Origin: Craspedostauros australis
Taxonomy: Eukaryota > Bacillariophyta > Bacillariophyceae > Mastogloiales > Achnanthaceae
Assembly: GCA_026770025.1 (NCBI GenBank)
Contig: JAMXDE010000067.1
Coordinates: 1 to 64,000, forward strand
DNA: 64,000 bases
Direction: 5' to 3'
The notes under the pieces are model-generated. The model was not told the origin of the DNA and ran no database searches. It was given only the letters and a program-made list of their open reading frames with translations. A program made the position numbers and the translations under genes. Below are positions 54,110-64,000 of this stretch, piece by piece; within the stretch, counting starts at the first letter, position 1, and the number at the start of each line of letters is the position of its first letter.

Positions 54110-56923
54110 TTAGGTGCAGGTGGCTGGGCAAGAGCTGCCGGAGGCAATTTCCAAGGTGGCAGTGAGAGGCGTGCAGGTGGAAGCCGATGATAAGTTGTAT
54201 TGGCATTTGTTGCAGTTGTTGCTATCGTTGCACACGTTGTTGCCGAGGATGATGCCTGCGTTAAAGTAGTAGTCGAAGCCCAGGTGATAGCAGGAGTGCG
54301 CTGGCACGCAAGTACCATCACCAATCATTGTGTCTCCCCCGAACTGGTTCCGTGGGGGACTAGAGGAGTGAGAGTTGATGTACGCGCACGAATTGGTACC
54401 GACACAAGACCCGGCTCCCACGGTAGTGTCGGACACACGCTTGTTGTCGATACCGCCGGTGCCCTTGGTGGGTCCTATGGTCGCGAAGTCTCCTGCTCCA
54501 GCACCCATGGCATTGCAGGCTTTTTCTGCAGTACATGATTCTGCGCCAATTATGGCGTCGCCGTTGGAGAATTCCGCGAAGGAGGAGCATGATTTGTATC
54601 CAGTGCATGATCCTGGCCCAACGATGGAGGCCTTGTCACTTCCAGAGAAGTAGTTGAAGAAGGAGCATGCATAAGAGTCAGAACTGCCATAGAGGCAGGA
54701 TCCCTGGAAGATCATGGACTGAGTCTCGATCCTCTTACAAGCGTAGTCCCCGATGCAACTGTTGGATGCGATAGAGGCGATGCCAATCCATTTGCAGCCT
54801 TCGTATCCGGAGCAGCACGTGCGTCCTTCCTCCCCACACCAAACCCTGGCTTGACCATCGTGTCCCGTGAACATCTCACCAGTGGCAGCGGCGGCCGCGC
54901 TGAAGACCTCAAGGACACCGGTCTTTCCGCTGATAGAATTGAAGAGAGCGACGCCGTCAGCAATGCTTGCCTGGTTTTCGAAGATCCCGAGGAGATCAGG
55001 TTCGTTTTGGATAGTGGAGAGAAGGATCCTTCCCTCCTCTGTGCCTGGTGTTCCGAGAGCAAACAGAAATGTCAGGGCAGTTGGGGCGCTGGTTGGCGCC
55101 GAGGTCGGTGCTGAAGTCGGAGCAGTGGGGGCCGATGAAGCAGTGGGGGACGAAGTTGGTGCACTTGTTGGAGCCGAAGTCGGCGCGCTGGTTGGGGCAC
55201 TTGTTGGAGCCGAAGTCGGCGCGCTGGTCGGGGCACTTGTTGGAGCCGAAGTCGGTGCGCTGGTCGGGGCACTTGTTGGAGCCGAAGTCGGTGCGCTGGT
55301 CGGGGCACTTGTTGGAGCCGAAGTCGGCGTGCTGGTCGGTGCCGAAGTCGGTGCGCTGGTCGGTGCCGAGGTCGGCGAAGCAGTTGGAGCAGTAGGATCT
55401 GATGTGGGAGCTGATGTGGGAGCTGCTGTTGGAGTCGATGTTGGAGCTATTGTGAGAGGTGTTGGGAAAGGAGTGGGAGAAAAGGTTGGGCAGTCTGTGG
55501 GCAAGGTGTCCTTGCCAATGCAATACTCATCCACCTTGTCTCCTGTTGGATTGTTGTTGCTGTCGTTGCCTCCCTTTGGACAGGCCCCATCGACATCGCT
55601 GATGATGTAGACTTCGTCGGAGCCGCACTCTGTCTTCGTCATGCATCCCCTGCAGCCTTTGACACTGCTGCATCCACCAGGAGGGACGACGAGGTCGGTT
55701 GCCATCTTGTCATTGAAGCCCATCTTCTCGCATGACCCATCGGCGCCGCAACCACCAGCACCAATGGTCAGGCTGCCTGCACGCTTGCCAGGAGTACCAT
55801 AGTTGACAGTGGAATGGGCATCTTTGCAGGCATTGCTGCCGACGCACGCATTCGCCCCGATGTCGATGTGGCTGCGGTTGTTGGAGAGGGCCTTCTGCAC
55901 AACACGGCGTCCAGCTGCATTGCATGCGTCTGGCCCAACGCATGCACCGGTCTGGATGGTGACATCGCCATGAGAACGACGTCCCACTCCCTCACAAGAT
56001 TGAGGGGTGGCACATGCCATCTCACCAACGAAGGTGACTCCTGTGATGGATGGGTTGATTTCATTTTCGTTCATCAACTCGCATGCGCTCGCGCCAGTGC
56101 AGGAGGAATCGAGGATGAGCGGATTGGGTCCCATGTCCTTGCAGGCGCTGTCACCTGTGCATGCCGTGATGGCGACAGTCATGAATGGAGGAGAGATGGA
56201 GGCGGAACCGGTGACTGAGGCGCATCCCGACGGTCCTTGGCAGCATGGGTCTGCAATGGCAGGCGATTGCATCGCAGCCATGGCCGCGCATGCTGCTTTC
56301 ATGGCATCCGGACGTTCAGTGACGAGGGTTGCGTTGGTGGCAGCGACCAACGCCAACTGGCCAGCGAGTACGACGTTGGATGCGTACTTGTTGAAGAGCT
56401 TGCGTGCAGCTCCTTCGCCGAGGTCTCCTGCGCATCCGAAGAAGTTCTGCAGTTGTTCGGATTCCTTGACGGCGGCGATGGCTTCGCGGCAGGATGGCTT
56501 GGCAGAGTTACAGATGATGGTCTTGGCGCTTGTCTCTTGTTTTGTGAGGATGGTATTGCCATCAGGATTGCAGACAACGGAGATAGTGGAATCGAAGATG
56601 GCTGGGGCAGCTGATGGTTTGGCAGTTGGTAGGAGGGTGGGCTGGGAGGTCGGCGAGGCAGTCAGCGACCCAGTAGGCAATGCGGTTGGCGCGGTTGTTT
56701 CTGCACCAGCTGAGTTTTCAGTGGGTGGCACTGAGTTGTTCTTGATGCCCTTGATGGCCTTCGTGGCGCCGTCGGAGTCCTTGAGGATTCGGGTCTTCTT
56801 CATCATCATGTGGAGTTCCTCGGTTGGATCCACAGGAGTCCTGTTGCCGCGGAGCACGGCGTCGACCGTCGCCGTGTCGGCGAGAGCGAGAAAGGTCGCG
56901 AAGGCTGCCTTGGTGTAGATCAT
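54110..56923 (-). CDS. Secreted Cys-rich repeat protein with long PTSAPT linker (gene 2)
   Basis: 937 residues from ATG 56923; the frame is open for 27 more codons upstream, but this ATG matches the gene 1 start in leader (CAAGTACCGAGCAACC) and signal peptide (MIYTKAAFATFLALADTATV). Pro-region (LRGNR, RILK) and module 1 (about 110-470) are very close to gene 1, including the CTGDSACKDMG and CVGPDACNAAG repeats. A linker at about 480-613 consists of PTSAPT repeats, much longer than in gene 1. Module 2 (about 615-937) keeps the C-xG-xxxC pattern (SCIGDYACKRI, SCVGTNSCAYIN) but has Tyr/Phe-rich repeats and almost no residue identity to module 2 of gene 1. Secreted, presumably to wall or surface (inference). 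Confidence 0.9.
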   Translation of the reverse strand: MIYTKAAFATFLALADTATVDAVLRGNRTPVDPTEELHMMMKKTRILKDSDGATKAIKGIKNNSVPPTENSAGAETTAPTALPTGSLTASPTSQPTLLPTAKPSAAPAIFDSTISVVCNPDGNTILTKQETSAKTIICNSAKPSCREAIAAVKESEQLQNFFGCAGDLGEGAARKLFNKYASNVVLAGQLALVAATNATLVTERPDAMKAACAAMAAMQSPAIADPCCQGPSGCASVTGSASISPPFMTVAITACTGDSACKDMGPNPLILDSSCTGASACELMNENEINPSITGVTFVGEMACATPQSCEGVGRRSHGDVTIQTGACVGPDACNAAGRRVVQKALSNNRSHIDIGANACVGSNACKDAHSTVNYGTPGKRAGSLTIGAGGCGADGSCEKMGFNDKMATDLVVPPGGCSSVKGCRGCMTKTECGSDEVYIISDVDGACPKGGNDSNNNPTGDKVDEYCIGKDTLPTDCPTFSPTPFPTPLTIAPTSTPTAAPTSAPTSDPTAPTASPTSAPTSAPTSAPTSTPTSAPTSAPTSAPTSAPTSAPTSAPTSAPTSAPTSAPTSAPTSAPTSAPTSAPTSAPTSSPTASSAPTAPTSAPTSAPTSAPTALTFLFALGTPGTEEGRILLSTIQNEPDLLGIFENQASIADGVALFNSISGKTGVLEVFSAAAAATGEMFTGHDGQARVWCGEEGRTCCSGYEGCKWIGIASIASNSCIGDYACKRIETQSMIFQGSCLYGSSDSYACSFFNYFSGSDKASIVGPGSCTGYKSCSSFAEFSNGDAIIGAESCTAEKACNAMGAGAGDFATIGPTKGTGGIDNKRVSDTTVGAGSCVGTNSCAYINSHSSSPPRNQFGGDTMIGDGTCVPAHSCYHLGFDYYFNAGIILGNNVCNDSNNCNKCQYNLSSASTCTPLTATLEIASGSSCPATCT
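55164..55343 (-). repeat. 36-bp minisatellite inside gene 2
   Basis: Five units in exact 36-bp register (55164, 55200, 55236, 55272, 55308), each coding 12 residues of SAPT repeats on the minus strand. Because 36 is a multiple of three, gain or loss of units changes linker length without a frameshift. Confidence 0.92.
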
Positions 56924-57138
56924 GGTTGCTCGGTACTTGGTGGTTGGTGATTGATCGTTCAGGGTTGATCGTTGTTTGTTGGTGTTGTTGTTTGACAACT
57001 TCAACGGAGTTATGAAATGAAGAGTTTGATTTGTTGTTTGTTTGGACTATTTTGCTTGCATGTTCGACGTGTGCGTGAGGCAACATGGCGCGAGAATGGC
57101 GTGATGCCCAGGAGGCCGAGGCTCCTCCGCAGCTGGAA

Positions 57139-57197
57139 CCTTCACAACCTGAAACCTTCACAACCTGAAACCTTCACAACCTGAAACCTTCACAACT
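57139..57197. repeat. 16-bp tandem repeat upstream of gene 2
   Basis: Nearly four units of CCTTCACAACCTGAAA, about 215 bp upstream of the gene 2 start. Absent from the upstream region of gene 1. Confidence 0.9.
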
Positions 57198-57200
57198 GGT

Positions 57201-58691
57201 GACATCACCGTTGGATAGAAAGACTCCTTGGATCGATGCCGATGTCCAACAATTATGGTGCCGCGTGACCCTCCCCAACGTACATCACATGTTGGGCCTG
57301 AACTATTAGACGTCCAAGCAAAGCGCATGCAAGCATGTTGGGACAAGTAGACATGGAACATGCCGCCCTTGCTCAACCCCACATGCCATCATCTGTCGCC
57401 CTTCTTGATCCGCTGTTCTCGTCTGTACCAGGACAGGCCTTTGTCGCAGTCTGGTTTCCACAAGGGCACTCTCCATGTGTTTTGGCATGCAACACACAAC
57501 ACTCAACACGCAACCGCCACAACCCATTCGGTAAAACAACACTCTTGGAGTCGAGCAGCGGGAACAAGCATCAAGCTCTTGATCACTCCAACGCAAGAAC
57601 GCAAACGATGAATCGGTATCTGGGTTTGCGCCTTCCCCAGCAAAAAAAGGAGAGAGAAAAAAAGACTCGCCAACTGTTCGGGCGAAAGGGTCTTTCGTGA
57701 TCGTCGCCTCTGTGATGCAAGCACAATCAGGTTGTCGAAGCTCTTACGGAACAAGAGCTGAATGCACTTTGTAGGATCAAACACCGATTCGCATTTTGGT
57801 TGGCGTACGACTAGTGTCTTTTGGCTTGGGCGGAGGCCAATTTTTTTGGTAACCATTGGTAACAATTGGTAACTAGTCGTATGAGTCAATTTAGCCGTAG
57901 ACGCTGGTACATTTTGTACGTCAGTCCCACTCGAAGCGGCCCAAAAAACACCTTTTCTGCCACAAACCTCCTCGGCAAGTTCATGCCGCTCCATTTGTTT
58001 GAGCTCTCCTTTTGTGAGCATTCGTATGTGTGGCTTTTAATCACCCTCTCCAAGTTTGGCGGCGATTGGATAGGTAGTTGTCGAGATATGCTTGTTTCTC
58101 TGGGGCCACCACTCCATATTGTCATTCACGAATGCCAATCACCGCGATGTATCGTGGCGAATTTTGTGTACCCCACCGCGTGTTAACATGCGGTGGAAAT
58201 GATCACAAAACAATGTGATACCAACCGATGTGTTCCTCACATGCCATGATCAGTTCTTTACATCCTGATATCATCCATTGTGGCTTCGTTCATTGTATTG
58301 CATTGTAGTTGATGATATGGTTGATACTTTCTACAATATCGTTTCAGTTATACTCCAGAATACTGTACACCAGCAACAGTCTTGGCAACAACAACTTGGA
58401 TGCATGTGTATTGTTGCATCAATCCTGCTTGGGAGAGCAATGATCCCTTGGTTAGCAGCAGCACACAATAGCAGTCCAGAATAGAGCACAGTCGACTGTT
58501 TCACACTGAGGAGTTCCACCTCGCCATGCTCTCACCGCTCTTCTTTGGATCTTCCGCATCGCTGAGCATGTGCAACTGCGCCGCGCAAAATTTCCACGCC
58601 ATGTGCGCGCATTTTAGCATGTGTCACCTGCGCAATGTAGAGGCCGGTGTTCGATTGGCCATAGTTGTGCTGGAGATCAGTATAGAACATC
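57201..58691. other. Region without a supported gene
   Basis: A minus-strand frame of 172 codons (57503-58021) has no recognised domain and no bias that would single it out. A triplicated GGTAACNATT motif lies at about 57849-57873. Nothing else recognised. Confidence 0.45.
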
Positions 58692-58878
58692 TGTTGGCAA
58701 GTTCCGCTCACGGTAACCCACGATCGTGGAAGATGGTGTTGGTTGATAGTCGTTCGTTTGCTATTTCATTACTTGGCTACTCCGATCCTCTCGGTGTACG
58801 CCCGTTCTCTTGTCCGATGCTCTCGGCACTTCAATCTGTTTTGTAGATTCGATCTCCGACTATGAGTTGGTACGCGAG
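58692..58878 (-). mobile_element. Truncated LTR of the A/B Copia family
   Basis: Reverse complement of the last 190 bp of an A/B-type LTR (TGTTGGCAAGTTCCGCTCACGG onward), high similarity to copies A and B. Stops at CGCGAG where the next LTR piece starts. Confidence 0.9.
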
Positions 58879-59455
58879 TGTTGGAAATCCGGGGTTAGTG
58901 TTAGTAAGAACTAATTGGTTGTTAGATCGTACTATTCAGAACTGTGAGTTCATTCTCTTCAGCTCCTTTGCCTTTCGTTTCTCATGTAGCATCTCCTGCA
59001 GCAGCATCGTGTTAGACTGTTGCATTCATGCATCTCATCATCATGAATCAACGCTTGCATGCATGAGATCTCATCCACAGGCGTCCTTGTCATGCACATC
59101 GTCGTGCATATCCGTAGGCATTCTTGTCATGCACCTCGTCGTGCATATCCTTATTCTACATTTCCTGTGGTACGATTCCACAGTCTTGCGTTTCGCTCTT
59201 GATCTCCTGACACCGAACTTTATGATTGGTGTCATGATTGGTGTCATGGATGATGCCCTTTCTGAGTTGTTCTAGTCCCTGGCTGACACGTGCCATGATC
59301 TCCAGATGGGGTGATCATCAATGTGTCGGTCATCATCTTCCTTCACATTGTCTTAGATGTCGTGGCTTTTTCTTCGTTCACATAGGACAGGCTTGTTTTC
59401 TTGGTAAGACTGAGGTCATTCCCGTGTGATTCGTGTCGTGGGTGGAATGGATAAG
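58879..59455 (-). mobile_element. Truncated LTR of the G Copia family
   Basis: Starts TGTTGGAAATCCGGGG like 5002 and follows the G LTR through the point where element 1 is inserted there, so it shows the undivided state. It breaks off in the GGACAGGCTTGTTTTC region and lacks the last 130 bp or so. No coding part adjoins. Confidence 0.85.
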
Positions 59456-59650
59456 AGCCCGATCAGTGAGTCGACCTGCACTTTGAAATGGACATTCTAA
59501 CTTTTCATCTGCGATATCCAAACCAAGCACATATTCGTAATCCTTAAAATCTCATTATACATAATTAACCGTTACATTTTTTGTTAGATCTTTATTTTAA
59601 GTTTTATGGAGTGATCTATGTGTGCATAGCAGTCACGTGGGTCCAACAGC
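59456..59650 (+). repeat. Copy of the gene 1 3' flank
   Basis: Resembles 25816-25990 downstream of gene 1, beginning at the TAAGAGCC that holds the gene 1 stop codon and including GTCGACCTGCACTTTGAAATG and CATATTCGTAATCC. No coding sequence of the secreted family precedes it; an LTR piece does. Confidence 0.75.
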
Positions 59651-60132
59651 ACAAAACCCGTTGTTGTTGGCAGAAGGTTCTATGATGTTCTCATGTATTT
59701 ATCGTGAGGTGATCAGTCACGGACTTGCTTCCGAAGGTGTCAGTCGTTTGGTACGCGTTAATTACACGTTAGCATGTGGCACCTGATTCCACATTCTGCT
59801 CGTCACAAAACAGATGACACAAAACACATCACACAAAACACATCACACAAAACACATCACACAAAACACATCACACAAAACACATCATCTCCATCATTTC
59901 GCAAAATCGCGCCACACTTTGGCTCCATTCACAACTTTCCTCGCCAATGCCATGCACACTCGCCCTTTTTCTCCATGCTCGTTCTCGTCAGAGTATTAGT
60001 AGTAGTCGTTGCTGTTGTTGTTGTTTCTGAATGATCGGCCTTCATCCCATGCTCTCCTTTCCTCACTTCATCTCAGACCAGTTCATCACATCCAACGAGC
60101 AAACAGCACTACTCTCCAGCAACAACTCCACC
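59651..60132. other. Intergenic, with a 14-bp array
   Basis: Holds a 14-bp tandem repeat (AAAACACATCACAC, about five units, 59817-59887). Presumed upstream region of the gene at 60133; no promoter motif I can name. Confidence 0.6.
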
Positions 60133-61980
60133 ATGCCTGTTTCTACCACCGCCAAGGCCTTCTCCAAGGATGCTAACCCCTCCCCCAGTAAGAAACCCCG
60201 TTCTGCTCGCCTTGCATCTGCTCCTCCTTTCGATTCGAAGGGGGACTTGCTGCCTACTGTCGAGCAACTGTTGCCTGACAAGCCATCCGCTGCATTGGGG
60301 AAGCCGAGCACCATCACGCAAGTGATCGATGTGAAGCCAATACTTGCAGCGGATGGCAACCTTGTCCCGAACGGTACGCATGCGCTCGCTCGCGAGCTGC
60401 ATGTGTATGTCCACATCCTTGACAACAACGGAGGCGTCTTTGACGAATCCAATGTCAGGGTGCGTTCGGAGGGACGAGGTGTCGGCGATGGGACTTTGGT
60501 GAGCGTTGTCGTGAACGCGCCACCCCCGCCTGCTATGGCCGACGTTGCACCACCTGTCGAGCCTGCCCCACCAGCGAGGCTCCCTCGTCGCTGCAATGCT
60601 GTTGTTGCTGGGGGCTACGCAGATGCCTCTGGCGACAGTGACAGCACGTACGACGACAACTACAAGAAGGAGGGGCCGCGCGCCAGCAGGAACAGGAGAG
60701 GAGGCCAGTTCGGGTACGATCAGGAAGAGGCGGGAATCTGGAGGCGCGACGCCATCGTTCGTGTGATGGCAGCGCTTCGATCTAACCTAGATCCAAAACT
60801 GTTGCAGCTCATGCCAAAAAAAGGGTTCGTCCTCGCAGGCAGACATGATCGAACCGTCTGGAGCTATGTGAAACAGATGTGGAATGTCGTATCGTCCGCG
60901 CTTTGGACTGTCCTGCTTCCAGAAGAAGAGGTGCCAGCTTGTCAAATGGAACAGGTGGTTGCATACGTACGAGGCAATGTGGAGCTTCCGCCAATCATGT
61001 TGGCGCCCAATCTGTACACCCTGGGTTTGCTTGGCGAAACTACGTCGTCTGTCACAGTGAGAGCTGCCTTGGCCATGTCCGCGCCCCACACACTGTGTAC
61101 TGCTATCTTGGGCAAGCAGGCACATGGACTATCGGAGGAACAGAAGGCGCGCATGCTTCCCAAACGCGACACGATCACACGCAGTCAGACAGACACCTTG
61201 CGACGCTACTATGACATGATGAGCCACGGTGAAAGCATTCCACTACGAGTTCTTCAGTACCGTGTGAGTGCCTGCAATCTCTCTGGCGTGGTGTCCTTCC
61301 TCATGACAACAACAACATACAAGGCAGGGTTAAGTCACACGGTACAGTATGATGGAGTTGCATTTGAAAATGTCCCAGTGTTCGATCGAGGTGGCACGAC
61401 CATCCAAGAATTATTCGGCATGTACTCGTCCACAACTAACAACCCAGTAGGAAGGCCTGCGTTCGCTACAATGACCAACCTCCTCACACGCAAAAGCAAG
61501 ATCAAGACAGGGCTTTCTTCCTTTGAGAGCTATTTCTGGATGGCCACGGAGAAACTGAAACAGGCAATTTCGCGCCTAGTCGACCTGCTGAAGGCTAAGT
61601 ATGAAGTGGGGGGCGAGGAGAAAAACGATGCCAATGACAAGACCCACCATGACAACAATGAGCCAGATGACGTCATCTCACCACATGTGCACACAGCAGA
61701 GTCCCTCTCGCATGCGCTCGAACTGCTTGTTGTGTTCGTCAAATGGGAATTCACCGCGTCGCACATGCAGCATGAGTGTGACGACCCCATGCATTCGGCT
61801 GCGTTCGCACTCATCACAGGAAAGGAGAAGAAGAAGGTAACAACCACATCAACCAATCAACGCAAACCACGCACCAACAAGCACAAGAACAAGCGCAAGA
61901 AGACCACCACCATCACAAACGACTGTTGGAACAGCTGGCGCTCGTGGCTGGCAGGATGCCGATCAACGGCCAGGCGATGA
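60133..61980 (+). CDS. Unrecognised 615-residue protein
   Basis: The frame is open from ATG 60031, but ATG 60133 has a strong context (CCACCATGC) and begins the basic N terminus, so I prefer it (615 versus 649 residues). No signal peptide. Residues 1-75 are basic and Ser/Pro-rich, about 80-165 contain a beta-like segment (HVYVHILDNNGGVFDESNVRV), then a Pro/Ala linker, an acidic-basic stretch (SDSTYDDNYKKEG), and from about 210 a mainly helical region with MLPKRDTITRSQTDTLRRYY and GRPAFATMTNLLTRKSKIKTGLSSF. Near the C terminus is HMQHECDDPMHSAAFALITG, a possible metal site, then a Lys/Arg-rich tail. A splice site at AAG|GTAACA near 61835 could replace that tail. The GRxxFxxxxxLTxxxxxKxxLS pattern recalls unnamed multicopy proteins of algae and oomycetes that may be transposon-derived; uncertain. 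Confidence 0.7.
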   Translation: MPVSTTAKAFSKDANPSPSKKPRSARLASAPPFDSKGDLLPTVEQLLPDKPSAALGKPSTITQVIDVKPILAADGNLVPNGTHALARELHVYVHILDNNGGVFDESNVRVRSEGRGVGDGTLVSVVVNAPPPPAMADVAPPVEPAPPARLPRRCNAVVAGGYADASGDSDSTYDDNYKKEGPRASRNRRGGQFGYDQEEAGIWRRDAIVRVMAALRSNLDPKLLQLMPKKGFVLAGRHDRTVWSYVKQMWNVVSSALWTVLLPEEEVPACQMEQVVAYVRGNVELPPIMLAPNLYTLGLLGETTSSVTVRAALAMSAPHTLCTAILGKQAHGLSEEQKARMLPKRDTITRSQTDTLRRYYDMMSHGESIPLRVLQYRVSACNLSGVVSFLMTTTTYKAGLSHTVQYDGVAFENVPVFDRGGTTIQELFGMYSSTTNNPVGRPAFATMTNLLTRKSKIKTGLSSFESYFWMATEKLKQAISRLVDLLKAKYEVGGEEKNDANDKTHHDNNEPDDVISPHVHTAESLSHALELLVVFVKWEFTASHMQHECDDPMHSAAFALITGKEKKKVTTTSTNQRKPRTNKHKNKRKKTTTITNDCWNSWRSWLAGCRSTARR

Positions 61981-62232
61981 CCGAAATGACCGAGATGGGG
62001 TGAAGAGACAGGATGGGAGAACAAACCACGGCCACACACGTGAGAGCCAACCAACAGCAAACAACAAAACCAAACCATAAAATCAAACAAACAGTATCCG
62101 ATCAAACACAACCAAAGTAGCATCACACAGCACTCGCCCTGGCTCCACTCTTCAGCGTGAAGCTGGGTAAGGACCCGACGCGAGGCTGTTGTCTCAACAT
62201 ACTGTTTGTTTGATTCTCCGCTCTATCCTACG
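61981..62232. other. Spacer before Copia F
   Basis: A/C-rich, no gene. The leader of Copia F and possibly the end of its 5' LTR (a CTCAACA at about 62191) lie here, but with no second copy in the window I cannot fix an LTR boundary. Confidence 0.4.
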
Positions 62233-64000
62233 ATGAGCACAGACAAGAAGACAACCGTGCCGACGAAGCCAAAGGCAGAAGGCGGCACCAACAACAACAA
62301 CAACAACAACAACAAAGGTCGTAACAAACCATACGCGCCATTCAACAAGCCCGCCAAGTTCGAAGGTGCGTGCCCTGACCTCAAGGGACACGTCTTTGAC
62401 TGCGTTGCCATCCGAGCCAAGCAAGTCGACGAATACACAAAGACACTGGAGGCCATCACCACCTATGTGAGCACACAGTACGGGCCAGTGGTCAGCATGG
62501 CAGTGGAGAACCTCACGGCGCCCACCATCGACGAACCGGACGACTACCCTGACGACGCAACAGACATCATGAAGGAGAAATGGAAACGAAAGTATGCGCT
62601 GTATACCACCCGACTCATCAACGCAGAGACAGACTACCAGAAGGTGTACTCGCTCATCTGGGGCCAATGCTCCGATGTCATGCGCACCCGAATCCAGGAA
62701 GCCGACGACTACTCGACAACATCCAGCAACCGCAACACCACAGCCCTCATCCAAACCATCAAGAACGTGGTGTTCAATTACCAAACCCACGAACAAGGAA
62801 CGGTCGCTGCATGTCTCATCATGCAAGAGCTCATGGGGCTGCGCCAGAAGCGGCGACAAACGGTCCAGGAGTACTATGAATCATTCCTCAACCTCTCCGA
62901 GGTCAACGACTCCATCAACACTTCCATCACACAAGTGGGATGCATCATCGCAGCCATCACCAAGAACAGGGACATCACTACTCCCACCGCAGCACAAACG
63001 AAGGTCATCCAAGCCGACGCAAAACAACAATTCCTTGCCGTGCAATTCATCCTTGGGGCGGACCGACACCGCTTCGGATCCCTCCTGGAGGAACTGCGCA
63101 ACGACCAAATCAAAGGGTCGGACCGGTACCCCACGACCATGGTTGCAGCACTCACCATGCTCAACCATTGGTCGAAGGATCCGCGCAACGTGCCAGGCAT
63201 CCACACACCCAGGGACACAGGAATGGCGTTTGTCAATGCCGACACCAACAAGGAAGCATGTACTCGATGTGGGCGAACAAACCACTCCATCGAACAGTGC
63301 CACGCCAAGTATCACAGCAACGGAACCATCCTCGTGCACACAACGGAGGACATCACCGATAACGACTTCGTCTTCCTCCACACTCACCTACCAGGTTACA
63401 CCGCACATGCATACAACCAAAACACCAGCATCATTCCGCGCACATGGATTCTGCTGGACAACCAATCAACGGTGGATGTCTTCAGCAACCAACATCTGCT
63501 GAAAGACATCCACACCACAGAGAACGGATTGACCATCCACTGCAATGCAGGCACTGCCACCACCAACCAGCGTGGCACTCTTCCCGGATACGGCGATGTA
63601 TGGTACCACCCCACCGGTGTCGCCAACATCCTGTCACTCAGCAAGGTGAAGGGTCGCTTCCGCGTTACATACGACAGCACAGGCACCAACAGCTTCACTG
63701 TACACAAGGATGACGGGTCAACACAATCCTTCCGCGAATCCAACGGCGGATTGTTCTACCTCGACACTGGCGAGCACACTGGAGTGGCCATGATCAACAC
63801 CGTAGCTGATAACCAAAATAGCTTCTCATCATTTGACTATTCTCAGGCCAAACTGGCCCGGTCTATCCAACAGCGTATAGGGCGTCCTACCTCGCGCAAC
63901 TTCATCAAATATGTGCGAAACGGCATGATCCCCAACTGTCCCATCACCACAAAGGACATTCGCACAGCTGACCTCATCTTCGGCCCCGACGTGGCATCCC
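62233..64000 (+). mobile_element. Copia element F, gag and start of pol, runs off the window
   Basis: One frame from ATG 62233 to the window edge, 589 codons. Parts: an Asn-run N terminus, a gag capsid region (about 30-330), one CCHC knuckle (CTRCGRTNHSIEQC, near 344), then a protease-like region with WILLDNQSTVDVFSN, a form of the active site that I associate with diatom Copia groups, then the pre-integrase region (SIQQRIGRPTSRNFIKYV, PNCPITTKDI). Looks whole as far as it can be seen. Different family from A/B, C, D and G. Confidence 0.88.

Noticed and set aside
53890-54324. 144-codon minus frame overlapping the end of gene 2
   Set aside because: Overlaps gene 2 in another frame and has a Pro-rich low-complexity tail; more likely gene 2's 3' untranslated sequence.
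57503-58021. 172-codon minus frame as a host gene
   Set aside because: No domain, no bias, no upstream signal. Left unannotated as a gene.
1-64000. tRNA, rRNA or other structured RNA genes
   Set aside because: I looked for tRNA T-arm and anticodon patterns and conserved rRNA stretches and saw none I could defend; a covariance-model scan would be decisive.

Overview
The window looks like a repeat-rich piece of a eukaryotic nuclear genome, most likely a diatom or a close stramenopile relative. Reasons: Ty1/copia elements of diatom type dominate, the two clear host-like genes are intron-less secreted proteins with Pro-Thr-Ser linkers of the PTSAPT kind common in diatoms, and no bacterial features (operons, Shine-Dalgarno sites, rRNA or tRNA genes) are seen. 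The assignment is inferred from families, not from a marker gene.

Layout. 1-5001: a degenerate satellite of about 180 bp, split by a 5'-truncated LINE (1515-3886). 5002-11854: remains of a minus-strand Copia element (called G). Its LTR is split by a 4.2-kb palindromic terminal-inverted-repeat element (5288-9515, called element 1), which itself holds an old solo LTR (6697-7478). 11855-19706: Copia copy A. 19707-20807: a near-perfect foldback. 23225-25819: secreted Cys-rich gene 1. About 26.4-35.05 kb: a PIF/Harbinger-like transposase gene cut by a young, whole-looking Copia (C, 27406-34580). 36144-48939: Copia copy B, the sister of A, whose 3' LTR is split by a 5.55-kb DNA transposon (42927-48480, element 2) with a DDE transposase and three other ORFs. 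48940-about 51905: a piece of another Copia (D). About 52.0-53.1 kb: a faint piggyBac-like remnant. 54110-56923 (minus): secreted gene 2, a paralogue of gene 1. 58692-59650: stacked LTR pieces and a copy of the gene 1 3' flank. 60133-61980: an unrecognised 615-residue protein. 62233-64000: the start of a further Copia (F), leaving the window.

Relations. Almost everything between the two secreted paralogues is nested transposons, and relative ages can be read from nesting: satellite, then G LTR, then element 1, then solo LTR; Harbinger-like gene, then C; B LTR, then element 2. The most unusual signal is that elements 1 and 2, unrelated in sequence, share one architecture: a CAG 3-bp target duplication inside an LTR, short terminal inverted repeats, and a 20- or 21-bp tandem array about 130-175 bp inside each end, with both arrays in the same rather than mirrored orientation. 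Element 2 is autonomous-looking and carries three unexplained accessory proteins. The secreted paralogues are mosaics with a conserved N-terminal module and unlike C-terminal modules.
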